Origin: Adineta ricciae | Lineage: Eukaryota > Rotifera > Eurotatoria > Adinetida > Adinetidae | Assembly: GCA_905250025.1 (NCBI GenBank) | Contig: CAJNOJ010000098.1 | Coordinates: 1 to 64,000, forward strand | Length of the DNA stretch: 64,000 nucleotides | Direction: 5' to 3' | Part shown: positions 10,701 through 19,682 of the stretch, piece after piece | How the letters are laid out: the number at the start of each line of letters is the position of its first letter | Position numbering within the stretch: position 1 is the first letter of the stretch | Notes under the pieces: generated by a model | What the model saw: only the letters and a program-made list of their open reading frames with translations | Told to the model about the DNA's origin: nothing | Databases searched by the model: none | Translations under genes and position numbers: made by a program

Positions 10701-11355
10701 GTTATTACAAAAAATATCGGATTTTCAAGGATTTAATGATTCGATATATTCGTTGATGATCGAGGAAAGTTTATTGGCATTAGTTTCAGTATGTGTGCAA
10801 AAAGAAGATTATCTCTATCGAAAAGTCACAAATTCGCCGAAATTCAACAAGATTCTCTTGATTCAACTGTTGCAGAAAATGATTCACCATCATCCGTACT
10901 TTTTAGCGAGAGGTAGTGCTTTTGTTCTACTGGCAGCATTGGATTTAACCGATCATAAAGTGATTATCAACTCTTTAAATGTACTGTTCGATGAGAATCT
11001 AGTGAAAGACTATTCGACGATTGGAATTCCGTTGATTCATTTGTCACCAAACGACTTTATCGATGATTTATTGAAAATCTTAACGAATGAAAGTGCGATT
11101 AAAATTTATGAACTATTGAAAATCATCACACAGTTCGCTTTAGATGAGAAGATCGATGCCGATTGTAAATCAAAGATAATCGATTACGTAGTAAGAGAAA
11201 TCGGACAAGTACAAGCGAAGAAACCGGTGAATTACTACTACACTGAGATTAGAATTCCATTTACTGCAACATTAGAAAATGAGTTGTACAAAACATGGAT
11301 TAAAATACAAGGATTCTCAGGTAAAACTCAATATGCTGTCACAATTAATAATTAA
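4750..11355 (+). CDS. SIR2-NACHT STAND ATPase with a long helical C-terminus
   Basis: A 2,201-aa protein in one uninterrupted exon, unusual beside neighbours with an intron every few hundred bases. Residues ~10-260 form a SIR2-like NAD+-binding domain: FVGSDVS (nucleotide loop, ~20-26), TTNYD (127-131), the candidate catalytic histidine in HIYGHY (164) and FIGYG (~207). A NACHT-type P-loop NTPase follows: Walker A GHPGSGKTT (448-456), Walker B LIIFEGLDEVP (548-558), sensor ITSR (~610), and a winged-helix HRTFQEYLAA near 801. The remaining ~1,380 residues are helical and repeat-like, probably the ligand sensor. This is the layout of bacterial SIR2-STAND (Avs-type) and NLR immune proteins, in which ligand sensing drives oligomerisation and the SIR2 domain degrades NAD+. 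Function here is inferred. No signal peptide or membrane segment is visible. Base composition resembles host genes, so any transfer is not very recent. Confidence 0.9.
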   Translation: MADDLHKLKKDIASNQVLIFVGSDVSMYTAYGAEKISFWNKILKSGLNQCYHMNKIDAKDFDASIKQLSSNFIDVDNHILITDHIKYWLTEEINVYESWLTNTIRQLHIQNPGLIETIKGLQCPIFTTNYDLFLENVLNKKALTWNNYLTESDSLIDTNDYILHIYGHYKTPGSMIFNSADHRQLHHDEFVRSKFQSLIRGKTLLFIGYGTSIVDPSFSHLCKWIFDISSDHSPTIYKLVQANIRHAVFESIKEIYYGNTYEDLLFFIQSLSSFSILFRENLSFTNRKRNVREKYLNYLIDEYGHVSMFGYTDNDLSLPLESVYVELKFDPTHPSTKAMKTVEINEEFKRKVSSHGFFSATEKGKLIQAIAKRNDYNPETIYRDLMIDQWLNVLLTNREIFSADEATTIRSKISNLKEVILEKNHLKEARQYQIREAYNEFKHFIILGHPGSGKTTISKWLVMNMAQQCLGKKNTLFDQIDISRAKLPILIPIWKYVDQVKENCKKQKTTLLQFLYENATLNSAAFTKEERNDLSALIIEMLIRGNVLIIFEGLDEVPAHVDRTDLMKDINTLLERPIDYDPRSGKLTHSLYEQKEINNTKDPTIGNRILITSRIEGNYFEDINFYIPRFTIQDMSNEALKLFCNSYTKCIRGSLIDEAKADQLYHEITQNKDIFQLAINPQLASVIAAVYNQYEDKLPEKRIDLYEKAIEKMIDRLVTSSLNEDHQLNAIMLWSILQTIAEYLHSKVEGLSENNLRTIIHRCLLDLNEQHIDDFTSNLVDVFKYKVGLLNEFGYDSFRFIHRTFQEYLAAKSLLYRNGSVRSEDSIYENIRNKIDIPNWRVPLNMTFGILSKYHQHNGLFTGIFKRLLANEQASGYSTLIVPFVIIDSLNDMYFASNDVEYELIRKLIHMLLCDYKNQSGFSRLKDHQNFLHSYFFKLKDKYEDVIEFWFIEMLTNEENIAPCASIVLRLQWYSSQFHEIFLQNLHHDSDIWNWPIDSILRWYSTEIKRLPMKQTLTDNLPLVEHIQRIADWLGLMIALYGGHENFDIQASICECFETAQFLALSDTQRAPFIFYYENKWGKDDPAYQMAVHLDTFLAKKNWTNIPRFNHEKIYKESFLTSRIMKLLNERRPTSDLIEELKELIDTTDLCLTSKIDVLIALVALGVFDFANVVTTNADEILLKSFTKRLEQSISVLKDPVARWSSCVEKYLLTIYNNFESNPAQCSPNFSAYCKIYLSLIISSGGFPVDTSTLAATINGIGNKSDLYGEYFCQQLTSGSEGDVLHGIRTVSNILQKTMKSDLLMQSFLKTNEAIQIYRPVRGYAWPTDRFAFQSFAENDIPIAFFNCLENLHTNLACLIESIYEKFLEEGYFDRNPDLIPLFTLLIFGIMSKDLNKTKIYEKLLPEMFDTKNVKQLLLEKIQTICNPYYKARALYQLAQVYDIESFALLNESFNLTNKISDACQKFQVLEKIYNVLHYKEVNRNEFSERVVSELILTCDCITNLRDRIIALIRLSFYQSGPMRKQNFISALEILNQMDENDEKLQLIIKLKPLVALYDDLHVRLDRIVDCLENNISKDLVNSFYGRILSLEQFKSSSEYTEMQTLFRLVARLNDAKLMLNKGNTSDQLWLRLYKDVNDQSIIAKVLEIGVEKELFLTPQIAIIIDELIERGEEEKISILFPYIIKPSNEVLPIVHRWFTKHPKQKINELAVLLLAEHQHIFESAIDTTTHLLENENDQIRYRTERLFQHPDRNPSVPSRNASVIGEKTLIKLIQVIPTKEHIPPVRAFLSSFFFDLLWDDYHIFQYLHENFRKSENQQTVFANRVQFVTIDCWNTIIESAESSQDSLYIENILNLTLDLVVNHQVLADDWARFADILSMTDTSQFRDQRYFSSNERAVINLMINEICVSTNLDDDTYFINLESKIVNELTVTVDELARSRFNQVEEIGRCTFRVSTRNINEIVLGMLSDIPITTSMMDNLLQWLLQKISDFQGFNDSIYSLMIEESLLALVSVCVQKEDYLYRKVTNSPKFNKILLIQLLQKMIHHHPYFLARGSAFVLLAALDLTDHKVIINSLNVLFDENLVKDYSTIGIPLIHLSPNDFIDDLLKILTNESAIKIYELLKIITQFALDEKIDADCKSKIIDYVVREIGQVQAKKPVNYYYTEIRIPFTATLENELYKTWIKIQGFSGKTQYAVTINN

Positions 11356-11408
11356 TGTTAAAATTCGTTTCAATGAGAATGGAAAAGATATTATGTACTT
11401 TTTTGTCA

Positions 11409-13288
11409 CTAAAATAACATTCCTTTCCGAATAAACCCGAATTTCACATGAAGAATTATCCGTTCGATCGCACACCTCTTTGACGCTACGATTGATTCAG
11501 TCAAGTGTTTTTGACAGATATCATCGATGGATCGACTAAAACTACCGCTCTTCCCCATTTTTGGTCGCATATAGCCATTGGAATGAGTCTCTAGTATACT
11601 GTAGAGCTGAACTAATCGAACATACTCGATGCGTAGATCAAATGTATCACAAATGTCATTTTTGTTTTTGGAATCTTCTTTCACTGCGAGTCGATAATGC
11701 GTATCATCGATTTCTATTTGCAAAAAAAAACCAATGAAACCATACGTTACGAAACAATGAATATCTAGTTCGTGTTTGATACGTCGTCGGACACTGACTG
11801 GTTCATGACGCAAGTTGTTTGAGTAACTTAATCAAATTTCCTAAAGTGACCAACGCATCTCGACATAAATGAAATGAATTAAAATCGGACGATGTTTTCG
11901 GTTGAAGTAAAGTTTGATCGGTTAATTCATTTTTCAATTGATTCCGCATCGACTGTAACACATGAATATTTTCACCAATCGACGATTCGATCGAGTTCAG
12001 CGTTTCGATTGATGACGCGATCAGTTCTTGAAACGATGCAGTGCACTCAAATCTTACTACAGATAACAAACGGTTGAATTGTTTCACTAACTGAAATACA
12101 ATCGAATGAACGGAAATTTCATGTTCAAGTCCAACGTACGGTTTGTAACGTTCTTTCGGCTTCTTCGCAAGATACATTTGTCGACGAGACCGATTCGACT
12201 TGAGTAATTTCGATGTTTATGTCCGATGCATCGACATTTTCCCTCTTGACAAGCCTCGAACAACAAACTTGAAGCATCTAAAGATGAATTATTTTGAGGG
12301 AGAGAAAGATTTCTCAAAGAAGTCTCACTTGAACATTGTTGTACAATTGAGAGAACGAATTGAAAACCGTAACAAACAATGGAAGTTGATAAAAATTGTC
12401 TCGATTTTCATGAAAGAGTGACTTGGTCGATTCGAACGTTTGACAAATGTTATTTAATTGATTGAGATGAGTCGAGAGCTGGTCTGATCGTTGAAAACTT
12501 TGTTGTAGCGGGATAATTATTCCGAAAACATAACCATAAATAACGCAGATCTTTTCGTAGATCTGTTGGTGTATTCGATTCGAACAGTCTTGATCGACCA
12601 GCTGACGAGCTTTTTGCATCAATTCGTTTATCGAGTCGTTGAACGAATATTCTAAATGCATAGAAGATCATTTCACATGAAAATATTTGAAGCTGTGATT
12701 ACCAATCGATAATCTAGAAGAAATCCATAAGCACACATGGTGATATTCAATTGATTTCTTACTTATATGGTTCTTCATGTGAACGAGATTCTTCTTCATT
12801 CGGCGGGATGTCATTTGTAGTTGTTGTTGTCGTCGTAGATGGTGGTGGTGGTAAATCATCATCTATTGAAACAAATAAACTGTAGAAGGCTGAATGAGAG
12901 TGATTTCTTACCTTCGTGAGTACATAAATAAACAACAATGTTGTTTCCATGCAATCCATTTCGATTAATGTATTCACGGAATGTTCTGTATTGAGATGCA
13001 TTGATTCGTTGTCTTTGAAAATCGTATAGATAGGTTTGATTCTGCTTGTGACCTATAAAAAAATACAGGAATAGTCTCATTCAATGTAATCATCTTACGT
13101 AGGTTATAAACCTTGAGAAGCTCTTGATGAACATCGTGAAAATTCATTTGCCCATGCCGCCATTGACAAAGCCGAGTGCCGCCACCACATTTCAGATCCA
13201 CTGTTTTGATCGTACCATTGCTGTTCAGAACAAGACGACCACAACGAAATTTCTTTCTCGGTTGATATTTTCTCGGACGGTTAGGCAT
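11409..13288 (-). pseudogene. Multi-exon gene of unknown family, reading frame apparently broken
   Basis: I do not recognise this family. Exons on the minus strand: 13099-13288 (ATG at 13288 in a good context, basic and Cys-containing), 12912-13052, 12763-12862 (acidic, ending in a poly-Pro/poly-Thr run), a possible 11-nt exon at 12703-12713, 12329-12651 (helical), then 12277 down to 11409. Introns are 46-51 nt with good GT-AG ends. In the last exon the frame encoding FEACQEGKCRCIGHKH must shift near 12180 into the frame starting YLAKKPKERYKPYVG, then shift back near 11813, where one stop overlaps the next ORF as ATGA. The two shifts compensate. This could be a decaying gene, a pair of sequence errors, or missed micro-introns. 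The exon 5 to 6 phase also fits poorly. It sits tail-to-tail with the SIR2-NACHT gene and head-to-head with the TIR gene, so it shares a ~515-bp promoter region with the latter. Confidence 0.45.
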
Positions 13289-13803
13289 GGTTTTCTTTCG
13301 TTTCTTTGTCTGATGAAAATGTGCTAGCTTATCTAAAACCCTTTTCTTCTTTATTCGATTTAACAGAACGAAAGAATACGTCATTCTGAAGCCAATGATA
13401 AAACTCCTTTAGATACACTATTCATCTATAATTACGAATTATAGAAAATGTTGGGAACGACAAAATAACAATGCATTTTCTCGCCATGTTTAGTGTAATA
13501 TTTCTAACGCCAATAACCATAATGGTTACACATATATCAACAAATTTGTCATTTGTTTGTATCATTACGTGTGTATCATCTGTTTCTTGTGGGAAACAAA
13601 GATTATAGTGCAAGAAATCACTTCGGTCAATCACGTGATAGATCTTTCATACTTATACAAATCAGTTTGTTCTTACGAAAACAAACTTTTTTTCGTTAAT
13701 TTAGGTATGAATGTTTATCTAACTACAACTTTACTGTTTTCTTTTTACTTGTGGTATTTGTCATTTGCTTTTTCTTTCCATTTTCAAATACCGCATAGTA
13801 TCA
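13289..13803. other. Divergent promoter region with a possible 5' UTR intron
   Basis: Lies between the minus-strand gene starting at 13288 and the TIR gene starting at 13804. A GGTATG donor near 13705 and a CGCATAG acceptor just before the ATG suggest a 5' UTR intron on the plus strand. Small ORFs here do not look coding. Confidence 0.35.
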
Positions 13804-16137
13804 ATGGAGTCTCTCGACCAACTTACACAATCCTTCGATGCAATAATTACAAAATATGATGAAAAGAGCAATTCATTCACAGATTTATCTTCGTTAAAGG
13901 ATTTCTTACAATTGATTTCTCACTCCAATGAAAAACATCTGTACGAGTCCGATTTGCTTCATCATCGTCTATTTGTTATTCTTCGCGATTGGTATTTGAA
14001 ACTTCTACGTCAGTGGCGACTGAACACACTATCAAACAATGAACAAGTGTCTTTTATTTTCGAAACAATACCCAATCTGTTCATTAAAATGTCCAATCAC
14101 ATATCCGAAAAGAATCTGTCAACTCTAAGAGAACTAATCTTTCATCAGCCATTAATCAATGAATTAAATATTTGTTTAGAAGAAATAGCATCAAGCGGAA
14201 AATATCTCCAAGATTCTCAAATCAAATCTCTTGATAACATCTTTCGAGCCATTCAACGATTAGAACGACACAGATCCGATACGAAGGTAGACGCTTGTCT
14301 CACAAAGTTATTTGACAATATTGTGAAATGTATTTGTTCACCATCATTCATCGACATGTTTATTCACTCTACTACACAAGAGAATGACGGACCCGGACAA
14401 AAATTTCTCTTACACACATGTACGGATTATATTTATTCACATCCAACTGATCAACAACATAAACAAAGTTTAATTGATATTCGTCGATCACTTTTACAAC
14501 CATTTTCACAATGGTTAGTGCAGCAGTCTTCATCGTATCAACTATGGAATCTACGAATGACAGTCATCTTACGTCAACTATGTTTCATTCTTACTCTTAG
14601 TCTTCAACTGAATCGATCAATAGACCTCGATAAAGATACATTCGATCAATATTGCCGATTGATCGATTCATTTCTAAATATTCTCCAATCAATTATACAA
14701 ACGGAAAACTTGATCAATAATAAAATAGCTTTATCTTTGATGGGAACACTGACACCAAATCTTTATACAATGACGTTATCAGGTCAACTGGAAAAGTACA
14801 TTAAAAACAAACATATGACATCATTAGTTTTAAAATTAGCCGATATCGAGAACGATGAAATTCAGTTGAATGCATTTCGAATTCTTTCGATAATCATCAC
14901 TGAACAAGATGCAAACAATACTTCAAATGCCATGAATATTGCAGATCTATTCATGAAATTTCTTAGTAAAGTAATCGATGATCAGAATCAAATGTTAAAG
15001 TTTTACAATTTACTTCGTTGTCTGAAACGTGAGTCTTCTTACACATAGAGCTCCATTGAATCTTTCTCCTCACATAGATTTAATTCAATACGATCCAATC
15101 AAAGATGAACTCGTCAAACAGAATGGTATTCCATTACTTGTCCGTTGTGCTACGGATATTAAATTCAAACCTCTCCAAGTGCAACAACCTGCTTTGGAGA
15201 TTCTTCTGTCATTAACGTTCAACGAACATGCATATCGTCAATTGAAACAAAATCTCCCTCAAATCAAACCGTTAATATCATCGCCGCATCAAGTTGTTAG
15301 CCGAGTTGTGGATGGTCTTCTATGGAGATTAGAAACTCAAGAGAAGCGACTTGTTAGTAAAGGCAATACTTGGAAATATGATGTGATGATTTCATATTCT
15401 CATTCGGATAAAGAATTGACTTATCGAATTTATGATCTGTTGATCAAAGATGACGTGCGGGTTTGGATGGATCGTGATGAGACGTTTGGCACAACGATGA
15501 TTACGAAGGCGGATGCTATTGATCAATCAAACTATATTCTCATTTGTGTTTCTGATGAATACAAAGAGAATTTGTATTGCCGATGTGAAGCGACTTATGC
15601 GGCTGATCGTCACTGTCAAATAATTCCATTGATTTTAACATTAAATGCTCATCCCGATGGATGGTTATCGGATGTTATTCGTCGTAAAAGTTATATCGAT
15701 TTCGTCGTCTTAGATTTTGATTTAGCTTACAAAACATTAAGAAGTGAACTGTGTTCGGTAGAAATTCATCTATCGAAAAACGACATACGATCTGTTCGAG
15801 TGAAAACGTAATGTCTTCAATTTATTTTTCATTCTTACAAATTTTTCTTCATTATAGTGAATATCCAGAAACGATTGAGCAATGGACAAATGAAAATGTA
15901 AGAGAATTTTTGCAAGAATATCAATTTGATTGTTTATTACCAGTTATCTCACCGATGAATGGATGTCTTCTAAATGATTTGTTTACAATGTGCCGACAAA
16001 ACCGTGAATCAATGTTTCATACAATAAAAAATGAAATTTTAGCGCTGAATAAACATGCACAACCATTGACACTCTATACTTATCTACGTTTTTTGAATGA
16101 GATTCAGAAATACGTCACAAAAGCTGTTTATTACTAG
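13804..16137 (+). CDS. Helical-repeat (ARM-like) - TIR - SAM-like protein, candidate NADase
   Basis: Three exons: 13804-15028, 15078-15807 and 15858-16137, with introns of 49 and 50 nt and intact phases, giving 744 aa. Residues 1-~500 are all-helical and resemble ARM/HEAT repeats. A TIR domain spans ~508-640, opening KYDVMISYSHSDKE, with the BB-loop region WMDRDETFG. The aligned catalytic glutamate lies in CRCEATYAA (E579), matching the position needed for NAD+ cleavage in SARM1 and bacterial TIRs. Residues ~653-744, starting IEQWTNENVREFLQEYQF, look like a SAM domain. SARM1 is ARM-SAM-SAM-TIR; here the order is ARM-TIR-SAM, so this is not a plain orthologue. By analogy the helical part would hold the TIR inactive and the SAM would oligomerise it. 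The ATG at 13804 was chosen because it follows a likely acceptor; in-frame codons upstream look non-coding. Confidence 0.8.
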
Positions 16138-16402
16138 TTTCCAATCGATCAAATTCGTTCCCGCATTTTTTCTTCTTGCTAAAATAAATAGATTTTTTAC
16201 AAAATCCAGAAGCTTAGATTGATACGAAACAAACTTCGCATGTTGTTTTGAAAGATCACACTTACTAGTGGATAGCATAAAAAGTGCATATGTACTTTTT
16301 ACCTTCAATATAAGGTCGTGCAGTAGGTCGCCGTATGTCAAAAAAAACCAGTGACTTTCACAGTGTTTCTCTGTTTTATTCATTGCTGTTATTCTAGTAC
16401 AA

Positions 16403-16768
16403 TGCCTCTTCTACTGTGCGGTTCCTGGTAAAAATGTGATAACAAGATATGGTGTGAAGGATTCGATGTGGACACTGGATTATCGTACAGGCGCTGACTA
16501 TGCTTGCCCCATTAATACGAAAGTTGTTGCAACCAGAGATGGCGTAGTTAACGATTTAACTTAGGACACAGGATTAGGTATTCATGTTATCAGTGAATCA
16601 AAAGATGCCAACGACAAGCCAATTCGACATGTTTAAGTACATCTGAGTAAGAAACTAATAAAAAATGATCAAGAAATAGTTAAAAGTGGTAATACAGGAC
16701 AATTGACTGGACTTCATGTTCACTACGCCGAACGTGTATCACCGTTTACTTATGCCTTAGTCATATAA
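16403..16768 (+). pseudogene. Decayed M23-type (lysostaphin-like) metallopeptidase
   Basis: One frame reads as an M23 peptidase domain of about 120 residues: a start around VPGKNVITRYGVKDSMW, then YRTGADYACPI, VVATRDGVV, GLGIHV, VHLSKKL, and the C-terminal zinc-site motif TGLHVHYAE (HxH). Two in-frame stops interrupt it, a TAG after DGVVNDLT and a TAA in IRHV*VHLSKK. The usual first zinc ligand (H in HxGxD) is replaced by R in YRTGAD. M23 enzymes cut peptidoglycan cross-bridges and are typical of bacteria, so the gene was probably acquired by transfer and then lost function. A TTATTCTAG acceptor-like site precedes the homology, so an upstream exon may have existed. It follows the TIR gene on the same strand. 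Confidence 0.7.
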
Positions 16769-17049
16769 TGCTTTTTTTCTGCTACTCCATTTTACTTCAA
16801 TGATGACAACACTAAATCTTCAGATCGTTCATAAGATTGTAGAACTTTCATTCCCTCTCAGTCATCTGTTGCGTATAAAAGTTCTTCAATTCACTACTCC
16901 TGCATTTACAGTTAAAAAAAATAAAGTCGAATATTAGAGTTGATCAATAGCACGAAGTCAATGCGATTTATTCGAGATTAATGAGTAAAAGGATCGTGAT
17001 TTTGTAAACGGAAAGAAGTGAAGGATATTATGTTAGAATCTTATTTTTC

Positions 17050-17692
17050 TTAGCACGATTTGTTCTCTTTTTTTACTTGTTCTTCCTGAAAGAATCAAAC
17101 ATTCCTAATATGCATAAATTTCAATTCGAAACAAACGTACGTCTTGTGGTGTGAAATCATTCTTGATATTGAATTGACGACGAATTTCTTCTGGTCCGCT
17201 GCCTTTGATCGTGTTTGCAACTGTTTTACAGGTAACGTCGAGGAGACCTTTGATATCTAAGTAATTGGCCGCCAAGATCAACTCGAAGAGCGTGCCTTGG
17301 TCAACTTTAAGGAAATCTTGATCCCATGGTGATATATCCGAAAGATTCTTTTCCCGATTCTCATCGTCTTCTGTTAGAAGTGGATCATCCTTGTGATGTG
17401 TTAACCATTGAAGAATCTTTAGTGTAAACAGTAAGAGCGGAAAATAATGAAATCCTATCACTGTTTACTTTTTTCAAAATTGCAGAATTAACATTTGGTA
17501 ATGGAATCACATCATCTTCTACACCCGAATTGTAATCTAATTATGAAATGCCATTCACTTGTGATTAAGTTCTACATTTGCCTACTCACTTTTAAGTACT
17601 TCTGATTGTTGGAGAACTTGAGGGTTAACCTCAAAGATATCGCCCTCATTGGATTGTAATTTGATCATATTTGAATCCATCGAAGAAGCCAT
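17050..17692 (-). CDS. SKP1 paralogue with altered C-terminus (copy 1)
   Basis: Four exons on the minus strand (17590-17692, 17469-17536, 17141-17416, 17050-17085) give 160 aa. Exon sizes of 103, 68 and 276 match the canonical copy at 19683-20332 exactly. SKP1 is the adaptor joining F-box proteins to CUL1 in SCF ubiquitin ligases. The BTB/POZ-like core is preserved ([35 protein letters not shown]). The last exon ends [11 protein letters not shown] in place of ...ENEWCEEK, removing the conserved WCEEK tail that contributes to F-box binding. The N-terminus ([18 protein letters not shown]) and exon 1 are more diverged than the core. The ORF is otherwise intact, so it may be a working variant with changed F-box preference. 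Confidence 0.85.
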
Positions 17693-18282
17693 GTTTCACT
17701 CGAGTATAAAATCGAAATATAAAAATATATGTATAGGTATATTTATACTAATTCATCATTTAAGATCATTCGTAAAAAGTGCGATATGGAAATAAATGAG
17801 TGACTATGGCATCAGTAGTTCACGGAAAAACGAGATATCGCCCGTAATGGCTGGAAAAAACCTACAAAGCACAGCAAGGAAGAAGAAAAATGCTTCTTCC
17901 TGTGTGCATAAGAAAAAAGGTTCTTTTTAAGGTGAAGACCGTTATATTTCCATTCGTTCTCTTTTTCTTCCTACGTTTTCTGGAAACGGCAATCTACGGG
18001 AACTGCTTACTGTGTGTTCTAGCATGAACACAAATTCAGATCTTTTTTCTAACATTCAGACTAATACAATTAAAATGATGCCCCATCCAAGCGAGACTTT
18101 TCTGTTAACATTTGCTTTCGAAGTAGACGTTTACTCTGGAGAAGATGAGTGACAACATCCTCGCCTCACGCTATATCAGAGTTGATCATTACTATAAAAT
18201 CAATACGCTTTATTCGAGATTAATGACTAGAAGAATCAAACATTTCTAATATCGAAATATTTCAATTTGGGAGAAACTCGTA
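17693..18282. other. Intergenic spacer between SKP1 copies 1 and 2
   Basis: No gene seen. The block near 18180-18230 (GATCATTACTATAAAATCAATACG...TTATTCGAGATTAATGA) repeats the sequence just past copy 1 at about 16930-16985, so the tandem duplication included 3' flanking DNA. Confidence 0.5.
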
Positions 18283-18836
18283 CTTCTTGTGGTGTGAAAT
18301 CATTCTTGATATTAAATTCGCGACGGATCTCCTCTATATTCTTGCCTCTCAGCATATGTGCAACGATTTTACATGTGACATTGAGTAAACCTGTGATGTT
18401 TAAGTAGTTGATAGCCGTAATTAATCCAAAAAGTGTGCCTTGGTCAACTTTGAGAAACCTTTGATCCCATAACGATATTTCCGGAACATTTCTCTGGCAG
18501 TCTACATCGACTTCTGTTTTAGGTAGATCATCTTTGCGATGAGTTATTCATTGGATCACATTGATTTAAAATGGTAAAGATGGAAACTGTTGTGTCACGT
18601 CAGTATTTACTTTTTTCGAAATTGCTGAATTAACATTGTCTTATGAGACATAGGACCACCTTTACCCATGCCGAAGTCTAATAAAAAAAACAATATTAAT
18701 TTGAACATCGAGTTCATTAAACCAAAAATGTACCTTCCAACTTTTCTTTAATCAACTGTGATTGTTTGGCGACCTCTTCATCAATATCGTACGTATCACT
18801 ATCATTCGATTTTAATTTGATTGTACGTGTAGCCAT
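18283..18836 (-). pseudogene. SKP1 pseudogene (copy 2)
   Basis: Starts with an intact ATG exon (MATRTIKLKSNDSDTYDIDE) and ends with NDFTPQE before a donor-like GTACGAG. Several defects are visible. The conserved Trp codon in VIQW is TGA (near 18550), and the acceptor AG expected just before that exon is missing (TTTAAATCAATGTGATCC). The final EEQ...WCEEK exon is absent: the expected acceptor is followed by unrelated sequence. Residues in the core have drifted ([15 protein letters not shown]). It is the most diverged of the three copies. Confidence 0.75.
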
Positions 18837-19682
18837 ATGCGAAGTAATATTTAATTTGAATATCTAATTCAAAGATAAAAATACGTCTCTATGTATTCAT
18901 ATACCTACAACGAATGACTGTCACCTTATATGAAAGGGAAAATACACTCTAATACCTATTAACCGATAATATTTTTGGTAGTGCTTGGAAATTATTTACT
19001 ATACGAAACTGAAGAGCAAAATCAGCTTCCAGACGCCTGCACACTTGATTGCTTCATAATCCAATATACATAACCAAAAACTGTTTCTTTTGTCTAACAA
19101 ACAAGAGTTGCTTACGCTTCGTAATTCATTCTCTCTAAATTATAATATAGTGCCAAGTATTGAACTGAGAAATGCTTCCCTGTACGTGACCAATCTACCT
19201 CACAATAGCGTGACAGAAGCAAACGACTTACTTGATTATCACGTAAGATAGATGAATGTCATAAAGTTCGTGTGTTGCAGTTTCTAATTGATCAATTCAA
19301 TACTTGGGCACTACAACTATGATCTTTGGAATTAACACTTTCATTTAGTATCATATCTATGAAGAACTTCAAGTCATGACTATTCAGACCTCGCTTTCTT
19401 TGATTCCACGTTTTCTTGTCACATTCTTTCATTACGCGTGTGCTTTAGGAAGAACTAATCTTAAAGAATTTCTATTGAACTAAATCCTATTTACAAACTT
19501 GTACGCTCGCATAGTGTAGAAAATCAATGGGACAGTCAGCGATGAGACTAGTTCATCAATTTCACGTTCAAAGATTGTGTCAAGAAAGTCGTCGATGAGA
19601 ATTCTGTGTTATCACAAAAGTTAGTGCAATTTATTTTAGTAAGAAAGAAATCAATATAGTAGTATCAACAGAAAGAACGCGT
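18837..19682. other. Intergenic region between SKP1 copies 2 and 3
   Basis: About 850 bp with stop codons in all frames and no recognisable coding exon, RNA or repeat. The promoter of copy 2 would lie at its left end. Confidence 0.4.

Noticed and set aside
11403..11813. A separate 134-aa gene starting at 11813
   Set aside because: Its start overlaps the stop of the preceding frame, and the sequence reads as a continuation of the same exon, so it was merged into the frame-broken minus-strand gene.
15808..16137. SAM-like exon as a separate small gene
   Set aside because: A 50-nt GT-AG intron joins it in phase to the TIR exon, and it has no convincing start of its own.
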